A stretch of DNA of 54,587 bases from an uncultured Verrucomicrobiota bacterium (GCA_903848465.1 CAINGK010000194.1:1-54587); one strand, 5' to 3'; positions 45,015 through 53,248 are shown, numbered from the stretch's first letter. The notes: a model not told the origin generated them from the sequence alone. Program-made: numbers and translations.

Positions 45015-45983
45015 ATGTTTTCCCCCAGCATGGCGTGGCTCAGCTCCCGCTCATTGATCCTCGGCATTGGTTTCACATTCATTACCGTTAGCACTGCCCT
45101 GCAGGCGCAGTCGGCGGTGATGGTCGTCGATGCCTTCAATAAAAAAGTACATGTCGCCGCAGACGCGCAATCGAAACGCCCCGTCGGTGGCATGGCGAAA
45201 ATCGCCACTGCCATGGTGACGCTCGACTGGGCCGATGCCTCGCATGTTGGCGTCGGCGTGCTGGCGACCGTGCCTGCCTACGCCTTCCAAATTTCGGATG
45301 CAGGCAGCATCGGCCTACAGCCCGGAGACCAGGCCACGCTGCGTGATCTGATCTACGCTACCATGATGAGCAGCGACAACATCGCCGCTATCACCCTGGG
45401 CGACTTTGTCGGGCGTGATCATCTGGCACGACTACAGCGCACCGGACATCCCATGGAGGAATTCGTGCGGCAGATGAACCAGCTCGCCAAACGCGAAGGC
45501 GCGCGCGCAACTCACTTCACCAATCCGCACGGCCTGGAAAACTCCCGCCCTCTGCCCTATTCGACAGCGGCAGACATTGCGCGGCTTGGCATCTATGCGG
45601 TGTCGCGCCCCGCGCTGCGCTTCTATACCAATCAGAGCAACCGCAGCATTACCATCTACCGTGCTGGGCAGCAGATCTCGGTGGCTCTAACCAACACCAA
45701 TCAACTGCTCGGTGTGGACCGCATCGACGGAGTGAAAGCCGCTAATACGGCACGTTCAGGTGGGTGTGTCGTCCTTTCAGCGGAAAAGCCTGCGAGCGTC
45801 CAGTTGCAGGCGGATAATACGAGTCTCATTTACCGCCACCGCATGGTGGTCGTCGTGATTGGTTCCGCCAGCCCCTTTGAGGAAGGGCGTGCGCTGCTAC
45901 AGCAGGGCTGGGCTGCTTATGACCGCTGGCTGGCCGCTGGCCGCCCGATTACAGACAAGCGGCAGATGCTCGACCACTTCTAA
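45015..45983 (+). CDS. Peptidase S11 (D-Ala-D-Ala carboxypeptidase) homologue with degenerate active site
   Basis: A 322-residue exported protein; a signal sequence runs through residue ~32 (SLILGIGFTFITVSTALQAQ). The S11/PBP fold is clear: VMVVDAFNKKVHVAADAQSK, KIATAMVTLDWADAS, DLIYATMMSSDNIAAITLGD, HFTNPHGLENSRPLPYSTAA, and a C-terminal DGVKAANTARSGGCVVLSAE. The SxN motif is kept (S120-D121-N122). The SxxK motif reads G59-M-A-K62, so the catalytic serine is glycine. The third motif KTG reads K241-A-A. Both losses make DD-carboxypeptidase activity unlikely; it may bind peptidoglycan or regulate a partner. The start is placed at ATG 45015 rather than at 44907. pfk follows 65 bases on. Confidence 0.88.
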   Translation: MFSPSMAWLSSRSLILGIGFTFITVSTALQAQSAVMVVDAFNKKVHVAADAQSKRPVGGMAKIATAMVTLDWADASHVGVGVLATVPAYAFQISDAGSIGLQPGDQATLRDLIYATMMSSDNIAAITLGDFVGRDHLARLQRTGHPMEEFVRQMNQLAKREGARATHFTNPHGLENSRPLPYSTAADIARLGIYAVSRPALRFYTNQSNRSITIYRAGQQISVALTNTNQLLGVDRIDGVKAANTARSGGCVVLSAEKPASVQLQADNTSLIYRHRMVVVVIGSASPFEEGRALLQQGWAAYDRWLAAGRPITDKRQMLDHF

Positions 45984-46048
45984 GCCTCCTGCTGGCACCG
46001 TTTCTGCGCCTCGTCACTCCACACTCTATTTTTCCAACCACTACCAAC

Positions 46049-47128
46049 ATGCGAATCGGAATTTTAAACAGCGGCGGGGATTGCCCCGGACTCAATGCGG
46101 TCATCCACGGCGTCGTCGGTGCCGCCCAAACTCTCGGCTGGGAGGTCGTTGGCTTCCGCGATGGCTTCGAAGGTCTGCTGCCTCCTGGCGATTACATGAT
46201 GCTCGATTCCGAGAAAACCATCGGCATCATGAAGCTCGGCGGCACCATCCTCGGCACCACCAACAAAGGCCACTTCGTCGCCAAAGTCGGCGAAGGCAAT
46301 GTGTCCCAGGTGCCGGTTGAAATCGTCGATAAAGCCAAGAACACCCTTCGCCACCTCGAAGTCGGCGCGCTGATCGTGGTCGGTGGAGACGGCAGCCTCA
46401 CCACCGGCCTGCAATTGTCCCAAATGGGCATCAACGTCATCGGCGTCCCCAAGACCATCGACAATGATATTCAGGCCACCGCCACCTCCTTTGGTTTTGA
46501 TTCCGCCGTCGCCACCGTCGTGGATGCCCTGGACCGCCTGCACACCACCGCAGAAAGCCACAAGCGCGTCATCGTGCTGGAAGTCATGGGACGCCATGCA
46601 GGCTGGATCGCCCTTTATGGCGGCATGGCTGGTGGGGCAGATGTGATCCTGCTGCCAGAAATCCCCTTCAACTTCGAGCACGTCGCCAAGGCCATTCGCA
46701 AACGCGACGCCGCCGGCCGTCACAGCACCCTCGTCGTCGTCGCCGAAGGCGCACGCATTGAATCCGGCGAACTCCTCACCAAGGAACGTGTCGGCACCAA
46801 AGGCGAAGACCGCCTCGGTGGCATCGGTGACTACGTGGCCAAGCAGATCGAAAAAGACACCGGCAAGGAAACCCGCGCCTGCACCCTCGGCCATCTCCAG
46901 CGCGGTGGCGCCCCCACGGCGCTCGATCGCATCCTCGGCGTGCGCTTCGGTGCCAAAGCCGTCGAACTCATCTCCCAGGGCAGCTTTGGCCGCATGGTCA
47001 GCTACCAGCAGTATCAGGTCGGCGATGTGCCCATCGAGGAAGCCGTTCATCAGCTCCGCCTCGTCAGCAAAGACAGCGAAATCGTCCGCGCCTCCCGCGC
47101 CATCGGCATCTCCTTCGGCGACGAGTAG
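46049..47128 (+). CDS. pfkA: 6-phosphofructokinase (PFK-A family, group III type)
   Basis: Phosphorylates fructose 6-phosphate in glycolysis. At 359 residues it is slightly longer than E. coli PfkA. MRIGILNSGGDCPGLNAVIH is the phosphoryl-donor site, VVGGDGS at 111-116 the ATP/PPi selector, GVPKTIDNDI at 133-141 the catalytic loop with the catalytic Asp, VLEVMGRHAGWIALYGGMAG the fructose-phosphate site, and GHLQRGGAPTALDRILGVRF the C-terminal signature. Gly at the fourth position of GGDGS points to ATP; Lys in PKTIDND is otherwise usual in PPi enzymes. This Gly/Lys pairing is typical of the group III ATP-dependent forms. A strong terminator follows at 47150-47185. Confidence 0.96.
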   Translation: MRIGILNSGGDCPGLNAVIHGVVGAAQTLGWEVVGFRDGFEGLLPPGDYMMLDSEKTIGIMKLGGTILGTTNKGHFVAKVGEGNVSQVPVEIVDKAKNTLRHLEVGALIVVGGDGSLTTGLQLSQMGINVIGVPKTIDNDIQATATSFGFDSAVATVVDALDRLHTTAESHKRVIVLEVMGRHAGWIALYGGMAGGADVILLPEIPFNFEHVAKAIRKRDAAGRHSTLVVVAEGARIESGELLTKERVGTKGEDRLGGIGDYVAKQIEKDTGKETRACTLGHLQRGGAPTALDRILGVRFGAKAVELISQGSFGRMVSYQQYQVGDVPIEEAVHQLRLVSKDSEIVRASRAIGISFGDE

Positions 47129-47149
47129 TCTGATTCAAATCAATCATCA

Positions 47150-47185
47150 GGGGGGCGTGGGTTTTCATCCGCGCCTCCCATTTTT
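47150..47185 (+). terminator. Rho-independent terminator downstream of pfk
   Basis: GGGGGGCGTGG (47150-47160) pairs with CCGCGCCTCCC (47169-47179) over 11 positions including two G-T pairs, with loop gttttcat, followed by A and TTTTT (47181-47185). It lies 22 bases after the pfk stop. Confidence 0.82.
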
Positions 47186-47201
47186 CTGCCATGGCGTGAA
47201 C

Positions 47202-47235
47202 AAAAAAACAGCCGCCGGAAGTCATCCAGCGGCTG
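47202..47235 (-). terminator. Rho-independent terminator downstream of trxA
   Basis: On the minus strand CAGCCGC (47235-47229) and GCGGCTG (47215-47209) form a 7-bp stem followed by seven T (47208-47202), 27 bases after the trxA stop. Together with the pfk terminator it insulates the two convergent genes. Confidence 0.8.
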
Positions 47236-47262
47236 CAAAAAAAACACTCAGGCAGACACCCC

Positions 47263-47592
47263 TCAGGCCAGCGCCGCAAGACGCTTGGTCAGTGCGTCTT
47301 TGGACTGCACGCCCACGACGGTTTCCACCGCTTTGCCGTCCTTGAAAAACACCATCATCGGAATGGAGCGCACGCTGAACTGCGCGGCCAGATTGGGCGA
47401 CTCATCCACATTCACCTTGCCGATCTTCGCTTTCGCTCCCTGCTCTTTGGCCAGATCATCAAGGATCGGTCCCAGCATGCGGCAGGGTCCGCACCATTCA
47501 GCCCAGAAATCCACGATCACCGGCACGGTGGAGGAGGTGACTTCAGATTCAAAATTTGCTTCGGTGAGGGTGAGGACTAGATCGCTGGCCAT
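47263..47592 (-). CDS. trxA: Thioredoxin
   Basis: A 109-residue cytoplasmic disulfide reductase of normal length. VPVIVDFWAEWCGPCRMLGP contains the redox-active WCGPC at 33-37 with the buried Asp before it (VDFWA); KIGKVNVDESPNLAAQFSVR, SIPMMVFFKDGKAVETVVG (cis-Pro loop I-P) and the final helix complete the fold. It is a single gene, divergent from the CHAD gene across 259 bases, with its own terminator. Confidence 0.96.
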   Translation of the reverse strand: MASDLVLTLTEANFESEVTSSTVPVIVDFWAEWCGPCRMLGPILDDLAKEQGAKAKIGKVNVDESPNLAAQFSVRSIPMMVFFKDGKAVETVVGVQSKDALTKRLAALA

Positions 47593-47728
47593 AGTGTGGT
47601 GGATGAGGGTTAAAAACGTTACGAATACACGCTGGCATCAGAGGCTCGTGAATCAACGAAAGTTTTCAGCAACTCCGCCACTGGAGGCCGAAAAAGCGAG
47701 AAAATCGAATGTGACGACAATCCCAGTG

Positions 47729-47750
47729 GATTGACTGACTGGAGTCAATC
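47729..47750. promoter_or_regulatory. 8-bp perfect inverted repeat in a divergent intergenic region
   Basis: GATTGACT and AGTCAATC flank GACTGG between trxA (minus) and the CHAD gene (plus). The size is right for a dimeric repressor operator or a short hairpin. No T-run follows. No other element was seen in 47593-47851. Confidence 0.35.
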
Positions 47751-47851
47751 AGGCCCATGACAGCTTTGGCGAACTTGTTCCCAGCATTTGCAGACGAATG
47801 TGAAAAACTCTTGCTTGCCGTTTGGAATGATCCTCGGCTCAATGTCCGCTC

Positions 47852-48670
47852 ATGAAGCAAAGCTGTGACTCCACAGGCCTTTCTGGCCGGAAGTTGAAGC
47901 ATTTGTTGCAGCAGCTCTGTGAGCGTGCGCAGGATGATGTGCGAAGAATCGCTGTCCAGGAAGAGACCGCTACCCATCAACTGCGGGTCCGGGTGAAGAA
48001 GCTGCTGGCGCTGCTCCGCTTGGCGCAGGCGGGCATTGAAGAGCAGACATTGCTGGCCATGCGCCAGCATCTGCGCAGTGTCAAAAACGCCTGTGCTGGC
48101 AATCGCGACCACGTCGTCCAAAGCAAGCTCATCGACAAACTGACACGCCGTTTCTATCTCGCACCCAAACATCGCCCGCAGATCATGGGGGTGCCACACC
48201 AAGCCCCGCCAGCTTCCTATCTGCATCATCAGCTTTACGCTGTGGGGCAGCTCATTAACAGCACCTGCATCGAAGCGCTGGCCGAGGAGCAAATTTTAGC
48301 GGAACACGCCCGCTGTTATCGCAAAGGTCGCCAACTGATGAAGCAAGCCTGTGAAACCACGGACAAACGCACGCTGCACCACTGGCGGCACCGGGTGAAG
48401 GATCTTTACTTTCAAAGCCTGGCGCTGTCGCCACTGCGGGGTTCAGAGCGGCGCATCAAACGTGCCCAGCGCCTTGGCCAGCTCTTGGGCAGGGATCAGG
48501 ATCTGTCCAACCTAGCCAACGAACCTGCCTTTGCGATGCGGCGCAGTCCATGGGTGCAGGTGATCCATGAGCACCGCGAAAACCTGCGCAAACGTTATCT
48601 CTCCCTCGGTCACAAGCTTTACACGTCTCTCAGCTCGCGCTTCAGCAGCAAACTCAGGCACAGCCTCTGA
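47852..48670 (+). CDS. CHAD domain protein
   Basis: A 272-residue all-helical protein. The CHAD (conserved histidine alpha-helical) features are visible: THQLRVRVKKLLALLRLAQA (first H-x-x-R-V-x-x-K-[KR] helix) and LHHWRHRVKDLYFQSLALSP in the second half with LGQLLGRDQDLSNLAN. The positively charged tunnel formed by these helices binds inorganic polyphosphate in studied members, and CHAD proteins can accompany polyphosphate granules. No CYTH domain or polyphosphate kinase is adjacent here. Probably cytoplasmic. Confidence 0.85.
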   Translation: MKQSCDSTGLSGRKLKHLLQQLCERAQDDVRRIAVQEETATHQLRVRVKKLLALLRLAQAGIEEQTLLAMRQHLRSVKNACAGNRDHVVQSKLIDKLTRRFYLAPKHRPQIMGVPHQAPPASYLHHQLYAVGQLINSTCIEALAEEQILAEHARCYRKGRQLMKQACETTDKRTLHHWRHRVKDLYFQSLALSPLRGSERRIKRAQRLGQLLGRDQDLSNLANEPAFAMRRSPWVQVIHEHRENLRKRYLSLGHKLYTSLSSRFSSKLRHSL

Positions 48671-48687
48671 GAGGCCGCGCTGAGCGA

Positions 48688-50106
48688 CTACAAACCTGCG
48701 GCATGCTGAGCATCCTGCACAAGACGGATGAAGCGGGCGCGTTCGCCGCTGGCATCCGCCCCCTGAGACTGCCGGGCGAGATTCAACACCAGATCATGAT
48801 TGAGTCCGCCCAGATGCTCTGCACCACGGAGCAGTAGGCCAAAACCCACCACGGAGGATTCAAAGACAAAGTCTTCACGCGCATTTTGCAGCGAATACCC
48901 ACGGTCAATGATCTGCAGTTTGCTGCTGTCAAATGGGCCGACGGTCTGCGAGGTGAAATGGGCATTCGGCAGCATGACGGCGGCAATCTGCCGACCACTG
49001 TCGCGCGGCAGCTCAGTGCTGCCATTGGGCTGAAATTCATACCAGAGCACATGCGTGCCGGCACTGCGCAGCTCGGCAGCCGCCAGATGCCGCTCACACA
49101 GCATACGGTACTGCTTCACATTCGCCTGATCAAAGTTCACCTGGAGCGGAAAGCTGGCGTCTGAGACGAGCACCGCAGACTGGTCTGCTGGCAGTTGAAT
49201 GACAATGCGCAGCAGTCGATTGGCCGTATTCCACGGACAAGCGGCCACTTCAGCTTTCCATGAGTGGATGTAGAGAGATGTTGCACGCTCGGCTTTGGCC
49301 TCGGACTTGTCACGGTTCACCTGGGGAGCTGCTAGCACCTGCCCTTGGGTTTTGGGCAGCAGCGGCTTGATCTGCGCCGGGTGCAGACTGAACTGATCCA
49401 CGGCTTGTTTCGTGGTGCTGACAAAAGTGCCGCGCCCCGCAGGGATGGTGAAGCCCTGGCTGGGGGCAGCCGCCACGATGGCAGGCGGCGCTTCCTTGAT
49501 GGTTGCTACCTTGGCCACGACGACGGTCGGCACCACTGGCTCAGGGACAGGAGCCAGTTTGGCTTCTGCCACGGATTTTTCCACCGCAGGCGCAGACACC
49601 GCCGGAGTCTTGGGGGCGGGAGCGGTGGTAGCCACCATCATGGGTGCAGGTGTGGCTTTCTCAGCAGCAGCCTGGGGGGCAGCATGCGATTCCGTCTTGG
49701 TTGGTTTGGCAGCCACCTGCACGGCAGACTTCAGTTCCGGCGCATACGACCATCCCGCCAGAAACGCGGCACTAGTCAGCGTGATGACGGCGGCCAGCTT
49801 GATGAGTGTACCCATGACCGGCCAGAACACCTGCGACTGGCGCTGCATCGGTTTGCGGGGCTGCATCGGCTGAATGCGCCGTGGCAGATTGGCCGGATGC
49901 AGCACCGCATGGCGCTGCTCATGGGTGAGACGTGAAAGCGGAATCGGCGCGCCATGGCGTAAGGCATCGGTCACGGCTTCGATCTGTTCCAACTCATGGG
50001 CGGCGGCTGGCGTGGTGGCCAGCACCTCATGCAGAGACCGCGCTTCTTCGGCGCTAAGTTCTCCGAGCGCGTAAGCGGTGAAGTGGGGATTGTCCTGGGG
50101 GTTCAT
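48688..50106 (-). CDS. Anti-sigma-factor-like membrane protein with a YfbK-type C-terminal region, no vWA domain
   Basis: A 472-residue protein. Residues 1-70 resemble a zinc-less anti-sigma start (HFTAYALGELSAEEARSLHE). One helix at ~95-118 (IKLAAVITLTSAAFLAGWSY) spans the membrane. A Pro/Ala/Lys linker runs to ~230. The C-terminal part shows WKAEVAACPWNTANRLLRIV and LQVNFDQANVKQYRMLCERH, then LWYEFQP, matching the ends of YfbK-family proteins (CPWNPxHRLVRI and V-x-F-N-P-x-x-V-x-x-Y-R-L blocks), but the von Willebrand A domain normally between linker and C-terminus is missing. It overlaps the ECF sigma gene by ATGA, so it is probably its regulator. Confidence 0.8.
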   Translation of the reverse strand: MNPQDNPHFTAYALGELSAEEARSLHEVLATTPAAAHELEQIEAVTDALRHGAPIPLSRLTHEQRHAVLHPANLPRRIQPMQPRKPMQRQSQVFWPVMGTLIKLAAVITLTSAAFLAGWSYAPELKSAVQVAAKPTKTESHAAPQAAAEKATPAPMMVATTAPAPKTPAVSAPAVEKSVAEAKLAPVPEPVVPTVVVAKVATIKEAPPAIVAAAPSQGFTIPAGRGTFVSTTKQAVDQFSLHPAQIKPLLPKTQGQVLAAPQVNRDKSEAKAERATSLYIHSWKAEVAACPWNTANRLLRIVIQLPADQSAVLVSDASFPLQVNFDQANVKQYRMLCERHLAAAELRSAGTHVLWYEFQPNGSTELPRDSGRQIAAVMLPNAHFTSQTVGPFDSSKLQIIDRGYSLQNAREDFVFESSVVGFGLLLRGAEHLGGLNHDLVLNLARQSQGADASGERARFIRLVQDAQHAAGL

Positions 50107-50654
50107 GAATGAGTGGGGCTAAATTCTTCGCTGATGTCAGTGCTCATCAGTTCGCGGAGCTTCTTGATCGCGTGATGCATGATGAAGCCGACATTCCCGA
50201 CACTGAGTCCGGTGATGCCAGCGATTTCCTGGTAGGAGCAGTCGTGTAAAAACTTGAGCCGTACGACTTCGCGCTGGTTGGGCCGCAGACGATCCACGCA
50301 GTTCCAGATGTGCTCGTAGAGCTCGTGCATGCCAGCGCTTTGGGAAGGATCAAGCTCCTGATCTGTGGCAGCTTCGATGACCTCTTCGTTGCCAATATCC
50401 AGCCGCTGCTCTTTGCGCAGGATGTCGAAGGCGCGGTTCCGGCAGACGGTGAACAACCAAGATTTAAGATTTTCACGAACCCGCTCCGGCTCGGTGAGGT
50501 AGAGCCGCAAGAGCGCATCCTGCACGACATCACGAGCGCGCTCGGTGTCTCCACCGAGAATGCCGGTTGTGTAGGCGATAAGTGTGCTTTCATGCTGGTC
50601 TAACGCCCGCCTGACCAGCACTGCGGCTTCATCCTGTACGTGTGGGTCGGGCAT
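50103..50654 (-). CDS. ECF-type RNA polymerase sigma factor
   Basis: A 183-residue sigma-70 family protein. Region 2: STLIAYTTGILGGDTERARD, VVQDALLRLYLTEPE, LKSWLFTVCRNRAFDILRKE (-10 recognition and core binding). Region 4: LRPNQREVVRLKFLHDCSYQ and EIAGITGLSVGNVGFIMHHA is the helix-turn-helix for the -35 box, followed by IKKLREL. The family start is MPDPHVQDEAAVLVRRAL at 50654; the frame further upstream is non-coding. ATGA overlap with the anti-sigma-like gene means coupled translation. Such pairs often respond to envelope or nutrient stress; the signal is unknown. Confidence 0.93.
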   Translation of the reverse strand: MPDPHVQDEAAVLVRRALDQHESTLIAYTTGILGGDTERARDVVQDALLRLYLTEPERVRENLKSWLFTVCRNRAFDILRKEQRLDIGNEEVIEAATDQELDPSQSAGMHELYEHIWNCVDRLRPNQREVVRLKFLHDCSYQEIAGITGLSVGNVGFIMHHAIKKLRELMSTDISEEFSPTHS

Positions 50655-50776
50655 GCGAGAGTTCGGGGTTGGAACGGGCAGACACAGGAGGAAATTAGAC
50701 CGAATGGTAACTTGCCGCCATTTTTCACCTTGAAAACCGTAATCTTGGGCGCTCTTCAGGCGTTTAGACCGCCCTT

Positions 50777-51067
50777 GTGAGTGATTCCTCTTCTTCCGGC
50801 ACCTCGTTTGTCTTGATCCTGCTGGCCTTGGGCGCTGGCGTCTGGCTGGTACAGCACTCGCTTTCGGAACCCCTGAAGCCAGCCGAAACCGCCCCCATGC
50901 AGCAAGCAGAGCCGGAGTCTTCAACCACAAGCCGGGCGCTGGATTTCTCCAAGACCAACGGTGAAGCCCTGAACCAGTCGATGAGCGATCAGCTCAAATC
51001 AGTGCAGGAAATGGTGGGTGGCACCAACGACGGCAAGACCTACGTACTGCCGCAGGGGAAAAAGTGA
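50777..51067 (+). CDS. Small single-helix membrane protein, hypothetical
   Basis: A 96-residue frame starting with GTG. One membrane helix near the N-terminus (SFVLILLALGAGVWLVQHSL) is followed by a short polar domain (ALDFSKTNGEALNQSMSDQL, then YVLPQGKK). It has no recognised family. It is divergent from the sigma factor and its last 74 bases overlap, on the opposite strand, the end of the gene at 50994-51956. Codon use and composition are plausible for a real protein but there is no homology evidence by eye. Confidence 0.5.
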   Translation: MSDSSSSGTSFVLILLALGAGVWLVQHSLSEPLKPAETAPMQQAEPESSTTSRALDFSKTNGEALNQSMSDQLKSVQEMVGGTNDGKTYVLPQGKK

Positions 51068-51956
51068 ACGGGGCGGCTGACTTAGCGCTGGATTGATTGA
51101 GAAAGTGATTCGCAGCAGACGCGCAACCGTTCCCTGAGCACTTGAGCGCACGCTGCTCACGTTCATACTGGGCACGCCCTTCAGGCGTTTCAATCCTCAC
51201 GGGTTCATAGCCGAGTTTGCTCAGTTCATACGGACTCGCGCGCATGTCGAGATCACGGCCCATGAGTGCCAGCTCAAAGCAGGCACCGATCAAATCCGAA
51301 CCGGTCCAGGGCCAGAGTTTGGAGGACCATTTGTAGAGATCCATGTTGGCATGCAGGCAGGCGGCCTGTTCAAGATCAGGCCGTGCTTCCAGCGTGGGTT
51401 GCAGGGCATTCAATGGCCGTGCCTCAGGGGTGAAGAAGCGGAAAGCGTCGTAGTGCGAGCAGCAGACAGGAAGTGACTCCACGAAGGCGGCGAGTTCATG
51501 GGGTGGCAGACGCAGTTCGTAACCCTGATGCCGCACCTGCTGTACCGACTGGCGGTACACCATGGCCCATTCATGCAGACCATAGCAGGTAAATCGCCCT
51601 GCCCTGCTGAGGATGCGCGTGCAAAGCATGGCCACCCAGGTGGCAAATTCACGCTCGCGCGGCATGAAGCGGCGCTCATCCAGATGCAGCAGACCTTTGT
51701 CATGCACGAACCTATCGGTCTGCCACCATGGGCAGGCTTCGAGATCGGCACTCGTGACTTCCAGGCTCACGCCGCAGGGCGGCACCCATTGCTTGAGCTT
51801 CGCGGGCGCAAAGCTGTAGTAGGTGAAAAGAAAATCGTACACCGGGTGTTTGGCATCACGGCTGCGGCGGTCCACGAATGCGTCCGCCTGCGCAGCCACG
51901 CGTGCCGTATGCTCGTGCATGCGCTCCTGCCACTGCTCCCTGCTCCACACGATCAT
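50994..51956 (-). CDS. Family often annotated as 3-methyladenine DNA glycosylase (function uncertain)
   Basis: A 320-residue protein of a family common in actinobacteria and other phyla. The markers are WQERMHEHTARVAAQADAFV, HPVYDFLFTYYSFAPAKLKQ, FTCYGLHEWAMVYRQ, HYDAFRFFTPEARPLNALQP, CLHANMDLYKWSSKLWPW, LDMRASPYELSKLGYEPVRI and GRAQYEREQRAL. I recall it carrying the glycosylase name in databases, but no helix-hairpin-helix or catalytic Asp pattern supports that role. Homology should stop near the YEREQ block; the last ~50 residues run antisense through the small gene at 50777-51067 and look like read-through. Coupled to mgtE by ATGA. Confidence 0.72.
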   Translation of the reverse strand: MIVWSREQWQERMHEHTARVAAQADAFVDRRSRDAKHPVYDFLFTYYSFAPAKLKQWVPPCGVSLEVTSADLEACPWWQTDRFVHDKGLLHLDERRFMPREREFATWVAMLCTRILSRAGRFTCYGLHEWAMVYRQSVQQVRHQGYELRLPPHELAAFVESLPVCCSHYDAFRFFTPEARPLNALQPTLEARPDLEQAACLHANMDLYKWSSKLWPWTGSDLIGACFELALMGRDLDMRASPYELSKLGYEPVRIETPEGRAQYEREQRALKCSGNGCASAANHFLNQSSAKSAAPFTFSPAAVRRSCRRWCHPPFPALI

Positions 51957-53155
51957 GACACCAGCAAAGTCGCGAGCCCCAGGAATGTCCCCATGCTGAT
52001 CACATCCGTAGCCGTGGTGAGGAAGATGCTCGATGCGGTGGCCGGGTCAGCCCCCAGCTTCCGCAGCGTGAGTGGAATCAAAGCACCACTCAGGCCGCTG
52101 ACCACACAACTGAACGTCATGGCGATCCACACCACCCAGGCGAGCATGAAGGCATTTGCGTGATGGCTCATGCTCGCATAGACCCACATACCAGCAGCGG
52201 CGGAAATGCCGACGAGCATGCCATTGAACAAACCAAGCAGGCCTTCCTTGATGACGAGCTTGCGCTCTTCTCCTGCTTTTAGATCCCCCAGCGTCATGCC
52301 GCGCAGTGCCACGGCCAGCGCCTGGCAGCCCGTGTTGCCAGACTGGCCAGCCAGCACGGGCAGAAAGACTGCCAGCAGGACGAGGCGGTCCAGCGTGCCC
52401 TGGAAGAAGCCCACCACCGCCGCAGCGACGAAACAGGTGAGAAGATTGATCTGCAGCCATGGATGGCGAAACCGCAGGCTGCGCAGCAGCGGAGTGGACA
52501 GACGCTCTTCCTTTTCCACCCCCACCATCGACCCGACCTGGGCGCTGATTTCGATGGCGCGCGCCTCGAACAGTGTCTGACCGCGCACCAGGCCCAGGAG
52601 CACGCCGTCTTTGCTACAGACTGGATAAACGGGATAGTGCTTGTTCACGACCACCTTCATGGCCTCCGTCAGCTCCATATCGGGATCAAGCGTGAACGGG
52701 TCTTTCAGCATGACATCCGCGAGTTTGGCGTCCGGCGCGGCGAGCATGAGGTCACGCATCACCAGCAGGCCCAGCAAGCGGCCTGCTGCGTCGGTGATGT
52801 AACCGTAGGTAATGAAGGCTTTTTTGGCGAGGCTGCGGATTTCTTCAATGGTGTCACGCGCAGTCGCCTCCGGCCGGAATATCGCCACGGGGGCATCCAT
52901 GAGCCAGCCGACGCTGTCCTCGGGGTGTTCACGGTTGCTGGCCCACTGCTGGGTCTTTTGCAGCGGGACAAACGTCAGCGCAGCAGTCCGTTGTTCGTCC
53001 TGCATCTCATCGAGCACATGCTGGGCCACCATGGGATTGAGCTGCTGGAGCACTCGGGCAGCGTCCTCGCCGGAGGCTTGTTCCAGCAGGTCGGCGGCAT
53101 CATGCGCCCCGCTTTGGGACACGGCGTCGAGCAGAGATTCGGTGGACAATTTCAT
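51953..53155 (-). CDS. mgtE: Magnesium transporter MgtE
   Basis: A 400-residue inner-membrane Mg2+ channel. Cytoplasmic N-domain ~1-80 (DLLEQASGEDAARVLQQLNP), CBS pair ~85-205 (ITDAAGRLLGLLVMRDLMLA; YPVCSKDGVLLGLVRGQTLF), then five helices beginning near LRFRHPWLQINLLTCFVAAA. FLPVLAGQSGNTGCQALAVA is the MgtE pore signature, and VVSGLSGALIPLTLRKLGAD, DPATASSIFLTTATDVISMG follow with the conserved Asp residues that bind Mg2+ in the pore. The N-domain is shorter than in Thermus MgtE. ATGA overlap with the following gene means co-translation; no Mg2+-sensing leader is visible upstream, where only ~90 bases separate it from the rhomboid gene. Confidence 0.94.
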   Translation of the reverse strand: MKLSTESLLDAVSQSGAHDAADLLEQASGEDAARVLQQLNPMVAQHVLDEMQDEQRTAALTFVPLQKTQQWASNREHPEDSVGWLMDAPVAIFRPEATARDTIEEIRSLAKKAFITYGYITDAAGRLLGLLVMRDLMLAAPDAKLADVMLKDPFTLDPDMELTEAMKVVVNKHYPVYPVCSKDGVLLGLVRGQTLFEARAIEISAQVGSMVGVEKEERLSTPLLRSLRFRHPWLQINLLTCFVAAAVVGFFQGTLDRLVLLAVFLPVLAGQSGNTGCQALAVALRGMTLGDLKAGEERKLVIKEGLLGLFNGMLVGISAAAGMWVYASMSHHANAFMLAWVVWIAMTFSCVVSGLSGALIPLTLRKLGADPATASSIFLTTATDVISMGTFLGLATLLVS

Positions 53156-53248
53156 ACTGCGCGGGGAGCGTAACAGCAGCGGGGTCGCTTGTCATCGCGA
53201 ACGCGAAAAAAACCTCGCACAAGACGTACGGAAGGGCACATTCCGCGC

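Noticed and set aside
46064..47050. 328-codon minus-strand frame within pfk
   Set aside because: Antisense shadow of the clear PFK gene.
53156..53248. Mg2+ riboswitch upstream of mgtE
   Set aside because: The leader is too short (about 90 bases shared with a divergent gene) and shows no M-box structure.
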